DNA of 64,000 bases from Pseudomonas oryzihabitans (GCF_014522265.1 NZ_CP017024.1:248001-312000); one strand, 5' to 3'. Numbered from the stretch's first letter, positions 17,792 through 25,680 are shown. A program made the numbers and translations. The notes: generated by a model not told the origin, from the sequence alone.

Positions 17792-18196
17792 TCACGACGA
17801 CTGCAGATGCCGCTCGCGCTGCTCCTGGCGCTCCTTGGCTTCCACGCTGAGGGTCGCGGTGGGTCTCAGCAGCAGGCGGGCAAGGCCTATGGGTTCGCCG
17901 CTCTCCTCGCACCAGCCGTAGTCGTCGCGGGCCAGGCGCTCCAGGGCTTCGTCGATCTTGTCCAGCAGCTTCTTTTCCCGTTCCAGCTGGCGCAGTTGCC
18001 ACTGGCGTTCCCGCTCGGCATTGCCGACATCGGCCGGATCGCCGTGGGTGTCCAGGCCGCGCAGGTCCTCCACCTGCTCGTCGATCAGGCGTTGCAGGTC
18101 GCCACGCTGGGTCAGCAGCAGTCGACGAAAGAATTCCCGCTGGACCTCGCTCATATAGTCCTCGGCAGGTTGTGCCAGGAGTTCTTCAGGGGTCAT
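17792..18196 (-). CDS. dksA2: RNA polymerase-binding DksA2 (zinc-independent DksA paralogue)
   Basis: A 134-residue DksA/TraR protein. The coiled-coil tip carries DPAD (53-56), the acidic pair needed to act in the RNA polymerase secondary channel with ppGpp. The zinc finger is degenerate: the four cysteines of DksA are replaced so that only Cys96 remains (WCEES... then LSVEA where LCIDC is usual). That pattern matches P. aeruginosa DksA2, which replaces DksA when zinc is short. GGAGG lies upstream of the ATG at 18196; an ATG at 18211 lacks a site. A perfect Zur-type palindrome overlaps its promoter, which supports zinc-repressed control. Confidence 0.93.
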   Translation of the reverse strand: MTPEELLAQPAEDYMSEVQREFFRRLLLTQRGDLQRLIDEQVEDLRGLDTHGDPADVGNAERERQWQLRQLEREKKLLDKIDEALERLARDDYGWCEESGEPIGLARLLLRPTATLSVEAKERQEQRERHLQSS

Positions 18197-18218
18197 GAGG
18201 CAGCCCTCCATCCGTAAA

Positions 18219-18233
18219 TGTTATATTATAACA
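18219..18233 (-). promoter_or_regulatory. Zur box overlapping the dksA2 -10 element
   Basis: TGTTATATTATAACA is a perfect palindrome with 7-bp arms around one base and matches the Zur-box core of gammaproteobacteria. On the minus strand it contains TATAAT at 18225-18230, placed as the dksA2 -10. Zinc-loaded Zur bound here would block RNA polymerase; zinc starvation would release it. Confidence 0.85.
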
Positions 18234-18388
18234 CTTATTAATGGCTCTAGCCTGCATCTGCCAGCCGTAGAACCCATCACAAAAATTCCGTAGTGCCTCC
18301 GTCAAAACCACTACACAACGGCAAAAGCCTGTGCGAAAGTAGCGTCACAACCTGTATGACAACCTTACAACCACATAAGCAGGTCTCC

Positions 18389-19093
18389 ATGTTCGCCAAG
18401 GTTCCCGCCAATGTGCTGAGCGACAGCGTCGCTCAGCAGCTGCTGGACAAGATCGAAGCCGGCGTCTTCGCCCCCGGCAGCAAGATTCCCAGCGAAGCCC
18501 TGCTCTCCGAAGCCTTCGGCGTCAGCCGCACCGTGGTGCGCGAGGCCATCTCGCGGCTGAAGAACGAAGGCGTGCTGCAGCCCCAGCAGGGGCGCGGCAT
18601 CTTCGTCACGGCCCACGCCAGCATCCGCCCGCTGCGCATCGACGCCGACGAAGCCAGCCTGCCCGGCAGCGTCTTCCACCTGCTGGACCTGCGGCGCGCC
18701 ATCGAGGCCGAGATCGCCTCAGAAGCCGCCATCAACCGCAGCGAGACCGATCTGGTGGCCATCGACGAGGCCCTGGCCGCCATCGACGAAGAGGTCGCCG
18801 ACGGCCATGACGGGGTCCGGGCCGACGTGGCCTTCCATCGCACCATCGCCCAGGCCACCGGCAATCCCTACTTCATCAGGACCCTGGAATTCGTCAGCCA
18901 GTACCTGGAGACGGCCACGCGCATCACCCGCACCAACGAGGCGCGGCGCGAGGACTTCTCCCGCCAGGTGCACGAAGAACACCAGGCCATCGTCGCCGCC
19001 ATTCGCCTCGGCGATCCCCTGGCCGCCGCCAACGCCGCCCGCCAGCACATCTACAACGCCGCCCGCCGCCTGCGGCAGGCCGGCTTCGCCTGA
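18389..19093 (+). CDS. FadR-subfamily GntR regulator of the threonate/erythronate operon
   Basis: A 234-residue GntR protein. The N-terminal winged helix (LLDKIEAGVFAPGSKIPSEALLSEAFGVSRTVVREAISRL, then GRGIFV) covers residues 10-75. An all-helical FCD effector domain follows, with the metal-binding His and Asp pattern (ADVAFHRTIAQATGNPYF and HEEHQAIVAAI). It is encoded 22 bases before ltnD on the same strand, so it is almost certainly the local sugar-acid-responsive regulator, probably a repressor relieved by a tetronate. The start at 18389 follows CAGGT; an upstream in-frame ATG at 18356 is possible. Confidence 0.88.
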   Translation: MFAKVPANVLSDSVAQQLLDKIEAGVFAPGSKIPSEALLSEAFGVSRTVVREAISRLKNEGVLQPQQGRGIFVTAHASIRPLRIDADEASLPGSVFHLLDLRRAIEAEIASEAAINRSETDLVAIDEALAAIDEEVADGHDGVRADVAFHRTIAQATGNPYFIRTLEFVSQYLETATRITRTNEARREDFSRQVHEEHQAIVAAIRLGDPLAAANAARQHIYNAARRLRQAGFA

Positions 19094-19115
19094 CCTTTTT
19101 ACGGAGAACAACAAG

Positions 19116-20009
19116 ATGCAAGACAACGTCGGTGTCATCGGCCTCGGGGCCATGGGTCTGGGCGTCGCCCGTTCGCTGCTGCGGGCCGGCTTCGCCGTGC
19201 ATGCCTGTGACGTGCGCGCCAGCGTGCTGGAAAGCTTCGCCAGCGAAGGCGGCGTAGCCTGCACCTCGCCTGCGGCCCTGGCCGACAGCTGCGACATCCT
19301 CATCACCGTGGTGGTCAATGCCGAGCAGACCGAAGCCGTGCTGTTCGGTGAAGGCGCCGCCGCCTCTGCCCTGCGGCCGGGCAGCCTGGTGATCGCCTGC
19401 GCCACCGTGGCCCCGGCCTACGCCGTCGAGCTGGGCGAGCGCCTGGCCCAGCGCGGCATCCTGCTGCTGGACGCCCCGCTCTCCGGGGGCGCCGCCAAGG
19501 CCGCCAGTGGCGAGATGACCATGATGACCTCCGGCACCGCGGAAGCCTATGCCAAGGGCGAGGCGGTACTGGCCGCCATGGCCGGCAAGGTCTATCGCCT
19601 GGGCGATGCGCCCGGCCAGGGTTCCAAGGTCAAGATCATCAACCAGCTCTTGGCCGGGGTGCATATCGCCGCCTCCGCCGAGGCCATGGCCCTGGGCCTG
19701 CGCGAAGGCGTCGATCCGGACGCCCTCTACGAGGTCATCACCCACAGCGCCGGCAACTCCTGGATGTTCGAGAATCGCGTACCGCACATCCTCAAGGCCG
19801 ACTACACCCCGTTGTCCGCCGTGGACATCTTCGTCAAGGACCTGGGCCTGGTGCTGGATACCGCGCGCACCTCGAAATTCCCGCTGCCGCTGTCGGCCAC
19901 CGCCCACCAGATGTTCATGCAGGCCTCCACCGCCGGCTACGGTCGTGAAGACGACTCGGCGGTGATCAAGATCTTCCCGGGCATCGAGCTGCCCAAGGCC
20001 GCGGAGTGA
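19116..20009 (+). CDS. ltnD: L-threonate dehydrogenase LtnD
   Basis: A 297-residue beta-hydroxyacid dehydrogenase that oxidises L-threonate at C2 to 2-oxo-tetronate using NAD. The Rossmann motif GLGAMGLGVARSLL is at 7-20. The substrate-binding SGGAAKAASGEM and the catalytic Lys in GQGSKVKIINQLL match the 3-hydroxyisobutyrate dehydrogenase superfamily. The assignment to LtnD rather than another hydroxyacid dehydrogenase rests on the operon: OtnK, OtnC, permease and OtnI follow immediately. The ACGGAG site upstream is clear. Confidence 0.9.
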   Translation: MQDNVGVIGLGAMGLGVARSLLRAGFAVHACDVRASVLESFASEGGVACTSPAALADSCDILITVVVNAEQTEAVLFGEGAAASALRPGSLVIACATVAPAYAVELGERLAQRGILLLDAPLSGGAAKAASGEMTMMTSGTAEAYAKGEAVLAAMAGKVYRLGDAPGQGSKVKIINQLLAGVHIAASAEAMALGLREGVDPDALYEVITHSAGNSWMFENRVPHILKADYTPLSAVDIFVKDLGLVLDTARTSKFPLPLSATAHQMFMQASTAGYGREDDSAVIKIFPGIELPKAAE

Positions 20010-20014
20010 ACCCC

Positions 20015-21307
20015 ATGAGCCAGACCGAGACCCGCCCGCTGCTGGGCTGCATCGCCGACGACTTCACCGGCGCCACCGATCTCGCCAACATGCTGGTGCG
20101 TGGCGGCATGCGCACCGTGCAGGTGATCGGCGTGCCCGCGGCCGACGCCGAACTGGACGCCGCCGACGCCGTGGTAGTGGCGCTGAAATCCCGCACCACG
20201 CCGGCGGCCGAGGCGGTGAACGAATCCCTGGCCGCCCTCGCCTGGCTGCGCCAGCGCGGCTGCCGGCAATTCTTCTTCAAGTACTGCTCGACCTTCGATT
20301 CCACTGCCGCAGGCAACATCGGCCCGGTAGCCGAGGCCCTGCAGGAGGCACTGGACTGCGATTTCACCCTGGCCTGCCCGGCCTTCCCGGAAACCGGGCG
20401 CACCCTGTTCCGCGGCCACCTGTTCGTGCAGGACCAGCTGCTCAGCGAGTCCGGCATGCAGCACCACCCGCTGACGCCCATGGGCGACGCCAACCTGGTG
20501 CGGGTGCTGCAGGCGCAGAGCCGCGGCAAGGTAGGGCTGCTGCGCTACGATCAGGTCGCCAGGGGCCCCGAGGCCGTGCGCGCAGCCATCGCCGAATTGC
20601 GTACTTCGGGTCATCGCCTGGCCATCGCCGATGCCCTGTCCGACGCCGATCTGCACACCCTGGGCGCGGCCTGTGCCGAGCTGCCCCTGGTCACCGGTGG
20701 CTCGGGCATCGCCCAGGGCCTGCCGGAGAATTTCCGCCGCGCCGGCCTGCTCCAGGCCCATGACGCTGCCGCCCTGGCGCTGCCCGCCGGTGGCGAAGCC
20801 GTGCTGGCCGGCAGCGCTTCCCAGGCCACCAATGGCCAGGTCGCCGCCTGGCTGGAAGCCGGTCGCCCGGCTCTGCGCCTGGACCCGCTGGCCCTGGCCC
20901 GGGGTGACGACTCCATCGACGCCGCCCTTGCCTGGGCGCGTGAGCAGGGCCAGGCCGTACTGATCTATGCCACCAGTCCCGCCGACGAGGTCAAGGCCAT
21001 CCAGCGCGAGCTGGGCGTTGCGCGCGCCGGTGAACTGGTGGAACGCGCCCTCGGCCTGATCGCCCGCGGCCTGTTCGACAGCGGCGTACGCCGTCTGGTG
21101 GTGGCCGGTGGCGAAACCTCCGGCGCCGTGGTCCAGGCCCTGGGCGTACAGGCCCTGCGCATCGGCGCCCAGATCGATCCGGGCGTGCCGGCCACCCTCG
21201 GCCAGGTGCAGGGCGAACCCCTGGCCCTGGCGCTCAAGTCCGGCAACTTCGGCAGCCGCGACTTCTTCGCCAAGGCGTTGCGCCAGCTGGCAGGAGAGCA
21301 GGCATGA
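20015..21307 (+). CDS. otnK: 3-oxo-tetronate kinase OtnK
   Basis: A 430-residue four-carbon acid sugar kinase (formerly DUF1537). It phosphorylates 3-oxo-tetronate to its 4-phosphate with ATP. The N-terminal acid-sugar site GCIADDFTGATDLANMLVRGGM and FFKYCSTFDSTAAGNIGPV are diagnostic. The C-terminal nucleotide domain reads VAGGETSGAVVQALGVQALRIG and ends in ALKSGNFGSRDFF. I take the ATG at 20015, eight bases after GGAG; a GTG at 20006 overlapping the ltnD stop is less likely. It overlaps otnC by 4 bases (ATGA), indicating translational coupling. Confidence 0.93.
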   Translation: MSQTETRPLLGCIADDFTGATDLANMLVRGGMRTVQVIGVPAADAELDAADAVVVALKSRTTPAAEAVNESLAALAWLRQRGCRQFFFKYCSTFDSTAAGNIGPVAEALQEALDCDFTLACPAFPETGRTLFRGHLFVQDQLLSESGMQHHPLTPMGDANLVRVLQAQSRGKVGLLRYDQVARGPEAVRAAIAELRTSGHRLAIADALSDADLHTLGAACAELPLVTGGSGIAQGLPENFRRAGLLQAHDAAALALPAGGEAVLAGSASQATNGQVAAWLEAGRPALRLDPLALARGDDSIDAALAWAREQGQAVLIYATSPADEVKAIQRELGVARAGELVERALGLIARGLFDSGVRRLVVAGGETSGAVVQALGVQALRIGAQIDPGVPATLGQVQGEPLALALKSGNFGSRDFFAKALRQLAGEQA

Positions 21308-21942
21308 GCGTCGAAGCCCGTCTGCGCGAAGAGATCTGCACTGTCGGCGCCAGCCTCTATGCCCGCGGCTACACCGTGGGCAGCGCCGGCAACATCAGCG
21401 CCCGCCTGGAAGACGGCTGGCTGATCACCCCCACCGATGCCTGCCTCGGTCGCCTCGATCCGGCGGCCATCGCCAAGGTCGGCCTGGAAGGCGACTGGGT
21501 CTCCGGCGACAAGCCGTCCAAGACCCTGGCCCTGCATCGCCAGGTCTACGACCGCAATCCCGGCGTGGGCGGCGTGGTGCATACCCACTCCACCCACCTG
21601 GTGGCCCTGACCCTGGCCGGCGTCTGGCGCCCGGACGACATCCTGCCACCCATCACCCCCTACCAGGTGATGAAGGTCGGCCATATCCCGCTGATTCCCT
21701 ATGCCCGCCCCGGCGCCGCCAGCGTCGCCGAGCAGGTGGCGCAACTGGCCAACCGGGTAAGGGGCGTGATGCTCGAACGCCTCGGTCCGGTGGTCTGGGA
21801 AAGCAGCGTGAGCAAGGCCAGCTTCGCCCTGGAGGAGCTGGAAGAAACCGCGCGGCTGTGGCTGCTCAGCGAGCCGCGCCCGGCGCCGCTCGATGCCGCC
21901 GCCCTGGCCGAACTGGCGGAGACCTTCGGCGCCGTCTGGTGA
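21304..21942 (+). CDS. otnC: 3-oxo-tetronate 4-phosphate decarboxylase OtnC
   Basis: A 212-residue class II aldolase/adducin-fold enzyme. In this pathway it decarboxylates 3-oxo-tetronate 4-phosphate to dihydroxyacetone phosphate and CO2. The GSAGNIS phosphate-binding loop, the zinc-binding VVHTHSTHLVALTL, and the acid-base segment MLERLGPVVWESSVSKASFALEELEE are all present. Family members such as fuculose-phosphate aldolase share these motifs, so the call depends on its place directly behind otnK. Confidence 0.9.
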   Translation: MSVEARLREEICTVGASLYARGYTVGSAGNISARLEDGWLITPTDACLGRLDPAAIAKVGLEGDWVSGDKPSKTLALHRQVYDRNPGVGGVVHTHSTHLVALTLAGVWRPDDILPPITPYQVMKVGHIPLIPYARPGAASVAEQVAQLANRVRGVMLERLGPVVWESSVSKASFALEELEETARLWLLSEPRPAPLDAAALAELAETFGAVW

Positions 21943-22081
21943 CCTGAAGCCCGCGCTACCGCAACACCCCCACGATGGCCCTCGCCGGCCGTCGCGGGAT
22001 CGGCTTGCCCTGGAAAAACAACAATAGCGAGGAAAGTGCCATGTCCCCCGTCGTCAGCCCTACCCGCCCGGAGTCCCGCTC

Positions 22082-23542
22082 ATGAGTCCGTTGCTGCTGG
22101 TCCTCATCGCCGCGGCGGGCATCGCCCTGCTGCTGTTCCTGGTTCTCAAGTACAAATTCCAGCCCTTCGTGGCGCTGATGCTGGTGAGCATCCTGGTGGC
22201 CCTGGCCGCTGGCGTGGAACCGTCCAAGCTGGTCGCCACCATCGAAGGCGGCATGGGCAAGATCCTCGGCCACATCGCCATCATCATCGCCCTGGGCGCC
22301 ATGATCGGCCGCATCATCGAACTCTCCGGCGGCGCCGAGGCCCTGGCCAAGACGCTGATCGAGCGCTTCGGCAACAGACGTACACCGCTGGCCCTGACCC
22401 TGGCCGGCTTCCTGGTCGGCATCCCGGTGTTCTTCGAAGTCGGCGTGATCGTGCTGATGCCGTTGGCCTATGGCATCGCCCGCACCGCGCGCAAGCCGCT
22501 GATCGTCTTCGCCCTGCCGATGTGCGCCACCATGCTCACGGTGCACGCCATGCTGCCGCCCCACCCGGGCGCCGTGGCCGCCGCCGGCCAGCTGGGCGCC
22601 GATCTGGGTCGGGTGCTGCTGTTCGGCCTGCCGATCACCGCCGTGCTGGCCCTGATCGGCTGGTGGGTGGCCGGGCGCATGACCCGTCGTCACTACCCCA
22701 TGACCGACGACATCCGCAGCGACGTCTATGGTCCGCAGATCACCGACACCCACCTGCAGCAATGGGGCCGCGGCCAGGACATGGCCCCCGGCCTGCCCAG
22801 CCTCGGCGCCGCCGCGGTCAAGGTCGACGAGACCCCGGCCGGCCTCGCCGCCGGCCTGCCGCCCGCCCCGGCCCCCGGCTTCGGCCTGGTGGTGACCCTG
22901 ATCCTGCTGCCCATCGTGCTGATCCTGCTGGGCACCCTGGCCACCAGCTGGCTACCGGCCGGCAACCTGCTGCGCGACATCTTCACCGTGATTGGCGCGC
23001 CCCTGGTGGCGCTGCTGATCGACACCCTGCTGTGCGCCTATGTGCTGGGTTTCCGCCGCGGCTGGTCGCGCGAACAGGTCTCGGACGTCATCGGCTCGGC
23101 GCTGCCCGGCGTGGCCATGGTCATCCTCATCGCCGGTGCCGGCGGCGTCTTCGGCAAGGTGCTGGTGGACACCGGTATCGGCGCGGTGGTCTCGGAGCTG
23201 CTGCGCGCCACCGGCCTGCCGGTGCTGGCGCTGGGCTTCGTGCTGACCCTGCTGCTGCGCGCGGTCCAGGGTTCCACCACCGTGGCCCTGGTCACCACCG
23301 CCGGCATCCTCGGCCCGCTGATCGCCACCCTGGACCTCTCGGCCAACCACATGGCCCTGCTCTGCCTGGCCATGGGCGCCGGTGGTCTGGCCGTGTCGCA
23401 CATCAACGACGCCGGCTACTGGATCTTCACCAAGCTGGTCGGCCTGAGCGTCGCCGACGGCTTGCGTACCTGGACCGTCCTGACCACCCTGCTGGGGTGC
23501 CTGGGCTTCGCCATCACCCTGCTGCTCTGGCCCTTCGTCTGA
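22082..23542 (+). CDS. GntP-family permease, probable tetronate importer
   Basis: A 486-residue inner-membrane transporter with about 12-14 helices. It resembles gluconate:H+ symporters (GntP/Gnt family), with GFLVGIPVFFEVGVIVLMPLAYGIAR and MLPPHPGAVAAAGQLGADLG as strong signatures. The C-terminal half carries LRAVQGSTTVALVTTAGI and GAGGLAVSHINDAGYWI. A cytoplasmic loop of about 40 residues rich in Ala and Pro separates the halves. Being inside the operon, it most likely imports L-threonate and/or D-erythronate. It follows otnC by 139 bases. Confidence 0.9.
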   Translation: MSPLLLVLIAAAGIALLLFLVLKYKFQPFVALMLVSILVALAAGVEPSKLVATIEGGMGKILGHIAIIIALGAMIGRIIELSGGAEALAKTLIERFGNRRTPLALTLAGFLVGIPVFFEVGVIVLMPLAYGIARTARKPLIVFALPMCATMLTVHAMLPPHPGAVAAAGQLGADLGRVLLFGLPITAVLALIGWWVAGRMTRRHYPMTDDIRSDVYGPQITDTHLQQWGRGQDMAPGLPSLGAAAVKVDETPAGLAAGLPPAPAPGFGLVVTLILLPIVLILLGTLATSWLPAGNLLRDIFTVIGAPLVALLIDTLLCAYVLGFRRGWSREQVSDVIGSALPGVAMVILIAGAGGVFGKVLVDTGIGAVVSELLRATGLPVLALGFVLTLLLRAVQGSTTVALVTTAGILGPLIATLDLSANHMALLCLAMGAGGLAVSHINDAGYWIFTKLVGLSVADGLRTWTVLTTLLGCLGFAITLLLWPFV

Positions 23543-23557
23543 TCTGGGAGACAAGCC

Positions 23558-24337
23558 ATGCCCCGTTTCGCCGCCAACCTCAGCATGCTCTACCCCGAGC
23601 ATGCCTTCCTCGACCGCTTCGCCGCCGCCGCGGCGGATGGCTTCCAGGCCGTGGAATACCTCTTTCCTTATGAGCACACCGCCGCCGAGATCAAGACACG
23701 CCTGGACGCCGCGGGCCTGACCCAGGTGCTGTTCAACGCCCCGCCCGGTGACTGGGCCGCGGGTGAACGTGGCCTGGCCGCCCTGCCCGGTCGCGAAGCC
23801 GAATGCCGCGCCGGCATCGACCGCGCCCTGGACTACGCCGCCGTGCTGGGCAATCGTCTGGTGCATGTGATGGCCGGCCTGCTGCCCGCCGGAGTCGACC
23901 GGGCCCGCGCCCGCGACACCTACCTGGGCAACCTGGCCCATGCCGCCGAACAGGCGGCCAAGGCCGGGGTGACGATTCTCATCGAGCCGATCAACCCGCG
24001 CGACATGCCCGGCTATTTCCTCAATCGCCAGGACGACGCCCAGGCCATCCGCCAGACCATAGGCGCTGACAATCTGAAGGTGCAGTTCGACTGCTACCAC
24101 TGCCAGATCGTCGAGGGCGACGTCAGCAAGACCTTCGAGCGCGACTTCGCCGGCATCGGCCACGTGCAGATCGCCGGGGTACCCGATCGCCACGAACCGG
24201 ATCTGGGCGAGCTGCACTATCCCTATCTGTTCGAGCGCTTCGACGCCCTCGGCTACGACGGCTGGATCGGCTGCGAATACCGTCCGCGGGGCGATACCTC
24301 GGCGGGGTTGGAGTGGTTGCGCAAGCTCAGGGCCTGA
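23558..24337 (+). CDS. otnI: 2-oxo-tetronate isomerase OtnI
   Basis: A 259-residue TIM-barrel isomerase of the hydroxypyruvate isomerase (Hyi) family. It converts 2-oxo-tetronate to 3-oxo-tetronate, supplying the OtnK substrate. [12 protein letters not shown] starts the barrel. The two metal-binding Glu residues lie in [15 protein letters not shown] and in [11 protein letters not shown], with [10 protein letters not shown] between. GGGAG is 9 bases before the ATG, and only 15 bases separate it from the permease, so it closes the operon. On sequence alone hydroxypyruvate isomerase is the alternative; context favours OtnI. Confidence 0.9.
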   Translation: MPRFAANLSMLYPEHAFLDRFAAAAADGFQAVEYLFPYEHTAAEIKTRLDAAGLTQVLFNAPPGDWAAGERGLAALPGREAECRAGIDRALDYAAVLGNRLVHVMAGLLPAGVDRARARDTYLGNLAHAAEQAAKAGVTILIEPINPRDMPGYFLNRQDDAQAIRQTIGADNLKVQFDCYHCQIVEGDVSKTFERDFAGIGHVQIAGVPDRHEPDLGELHYPYLFERFDALGYDGWIGCEYRPRGDTSAGLEWLRKLRA

Positions 24338-24471
24338 GTCCCTGTTGGGCTTCGACGATAGAGCCGTCTCAGCCCAACCTACGATCAGGTTTGTAGGGTG
24401 GACAACGGCGCAGCCTTGTCCACCGTCAGGCACCTAGGCCCGGTGGAAAACGCTGTGCGGTTGTCCACCCT
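24338..24471. repeat. Hairpin repeats at the otnI 3' end, interrupted by the IS110 element
   Basis: Module C (TGTTGGGCTTCGAC with CCCAACCTACG) comes first. Then two module A hairpins: GGTGGACAA/TTGTCCACC at 24398-24425, and GGTGGAAAAC/GTTGTCCACC at 24442-24469. The second copy lost its right-hand CTAC end to the element: CCACC-CT is followed by IS sequence, and the missing ACGGGG reappears at 25681. Joined, they rebuild the intact repeat end. Confidence 0.8.
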
Positions 24472-24479
24472 TGTATCTC

Positions 24480-24660
24480 GACGACAGCCTCCTCAGGGGG
24501 CATAGTCCCCGGCTGATCATCGGGGAGGATGGCAGGCCGTGTCCACCCTTAAGCCTTTGAGCTTGCAACGTAGATAGGCTGCCTCCTCCACACCCATCCC
24601 CGAGTCCGAACGGTATCTAGAGCCTCCAGAGCTCGTATTGCACAAGGTTGGACGGGATGA
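24480..24660 (+). ncRNA. Predicted bridge RNA of the IS110 element
   Basis: Three foldable parts occur in order. A 5' hairpin is CCCCG (24507-24511)/CGGGG (24521-24525). A target loop has outer stem GGCAG (24531)/CTGCC (24579) and inner stem AAGC (24551)/GCTT (24561). Its left strand TGTCCACCCT (24540-24549) is identical to the target 24462-24471, and its right strand CGTAG (24569-24573) is complementary to CTACG across the right junction. A donor loop has outer stem GTCC (24604)/GGAC (24650) and inner stem GAGC (24620)/GCTC (24631). Its left strand ACGGTATCT (24610-24618) is identical to the right end 25672-25680, and ACAAG (24642-24646) is complementary to CTTGT at the left junction. Size and order match the IS621 bridge RNA. 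Confidence 0.85.
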
Positions 24661-24693
24661 CGTGATCGTGTCGCATCTGAAGGAGGAGACATC

Positions 24694-25662
24694 ATGGCCG
24701 TAATCGGTGTTGATATCGCCAAGCGCAGCTTCGATCTGGCGGTCCTGCAATCCAATGGCAAGCACCGGACCAAGGGCAAGCTGAGCAATGATCCGTCAGG
24801 CTTCGCGGTCTTTGCCGACTGGCTGCAACAGCATGCCGAGCCAGGCGCTTGGATCGTGATGGAGGCCACGGGCACCTATCACGAAGCGCTCGCCGAGCAT
24901 TTCCATGCGCTGGGCTACCGAATCGCCGTGCTCAATCCGGCACAGATCGCTCGCTATGCGCAAAGCCAGTTGCAGCGCAGCAAGACGGACAAACTCGACG
25001 CCAAGCTGATCGCCACCTATGGCCAGCGGCATGAAGACAGCCTGCGGGCCTGGCACCCCGAGCCTGTGTCCATCCGCACGCTTCGCGCGCTGACCCGGCG
25101 CCTGGAGGATCTCCAATCGCTACGGCAGATGGAACTCAATCGGCTCGAGGTCAGCCCGGAAAAAGTCCAAAACTCGATCCAGGCGGTCGTGCAGCGGCTC
25201 GATGAGCAGATCGCCTGGACGCTCGAACAGATCAAACGGCATATCGACGATGACCCGGACCTGAGCGGCAAACGTGATCTGCTGGTGAGCATAGACGGCA
25301 TCGCCGACAAGACCGCCGCCCTGATCCTGGCGGAGCTCGGCGATATCGGTCGCTTCGCCGATGCCCGCGCCGTGACCGCCTTTGCCGGTTTGAACCCACG
25401 CCTACAGGAATCAGGTCTTTACCGCGGCCATACCGGCATCTCGCGCATGGGATCGGTCCGCTTACGAAGTGCGCTATACCTACCCGCCGTCGTGGCGCTG
25501 ACCTACAACCCGGCTATCAAGGCGCAAGCCGAGCGTCTGAAAACCAGGGGGAAGAAAGGTAAACAAACCGTCTGCGCCGCCATGCGCAAGCTGCTGACCA
25601 TCGCCTATGGCGTGCTCAAATCAGGCAAGCCTTTCGACCCTGCTTTAGCGATTGCACACTGA
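24694..25662 (+). CDS. IS110-family transposase (bridge-RNA-guided recombinase)
   Basis: A 322-residue DEDD recombinase. The N-terminal RuvC-like domain begins VIGVDIAKRSFDLAVL (first Asp), followed by EATGTYHEAL (Glu) and SKTDKLDAKLIA (two Asp), giving the full catalytic tetrad. A coiled-coil linker covers roughly 115-185. The C-terminal Transposase_20 domain has the helix-hairpin-helix ISIDGI-like segment, FAGLNPRLQESG and HTGISRMGSVRLRSALY, which holds the nucleophilic Ser. GGAGGAG lies 8 bases before the ATG. Length and motifs are normal, so I see no sign of decay. Confidence 0.95.
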   Translation: MAVIGVDIAKRSFDLAVLQSNGKHRTKGKLSNDPSGFAVFADWLQQHAEPGAWIVMEATGTYHEALAEHFHALGYRIAVLNPAQIARYAQSQLQRSKTDKLDAKLIATYGQRHEDSLRAWHPEPVSIRTLRALTRRLEDLQSLRQMELNRLEVSPEKVQNSIQAVVQRLDEQIAWTLEQIKRHIDDDPDLSGKRDLLVSIDGIADKTAALILAELGDIGRFADARAVTAFAGLNPRLQESGLYRGHTGISRMGSVRLRSALYLPAVVALTYNPAIKAQAERLKTRGKKGKQTVCAAMRKLLTIAYGVLKSGKPFDPALAIAH

Positions 25663-25680
25663 GGGGCGAAGACGGTATCT
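25652..25680 (+). promoter_or_regulatory. Half-promoter at the IS right end, completed on circularisation
   Basis: TTGCAC at 25652-25657 is a good -35. The -10 TATCTT would be made from TAT (right end), the CT core and the first T of the left end, with an 18-base spacer. It would exist only in the excised circle and would drive the bridge RNA and transposase. IS621 is known to build its promoter this way; here it is inferred. Confidence 0.5.

Larger units (their letters stand above)
24472..25680 (+). mobile_element. IS110-family insertion sequence, 1.21 kb, IS110 subgroup
   Basis: The ends are inferred from the guide RNA logic and target reconstruction. A CT core is at 24470-24471 on the left and at 25679-25680 on the right, with TGTATCTCGACG as left end and AAGACGGTAT as right end. 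There are no terminal inverted repeats, as expected for IS110. Removing 24472-25680 restores TTGTCCACC-CT-ACGGGG, the normal end of the hairpin repeat found intact at 34256-34267. The long left noncoding part (about 220 bases) and very short right part (about 15 bases) place it in the IS110 rather than IS1111 subgroup. The transposase is intact, so the element may be active. Confidence 0.85.

Noticed and set aside
17228-18217. Plus-strand frames through the hairpin cluster and across dksA2
   Set aside because: They arise from repeats and from the antisense of dksA2, which has clear family motifs and its own regulated promoter.
20006-20014. GTG start for otnK overlapping the ltnD stop
   Set aside because: The ATG at 20015 has GGAG at the proper distance, and the family N-terminus fits it better.
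24473-25680. GTATCT at 24473-24478 and 25675-25680 as a 6-bp target duplication
   Set aside because: Tempting, but the guide RNA loops and the rebuilt hairpin end both place the left core CT at 24470-24471. IS110 elements leave only a short core, so the longer match is probably coincidental.
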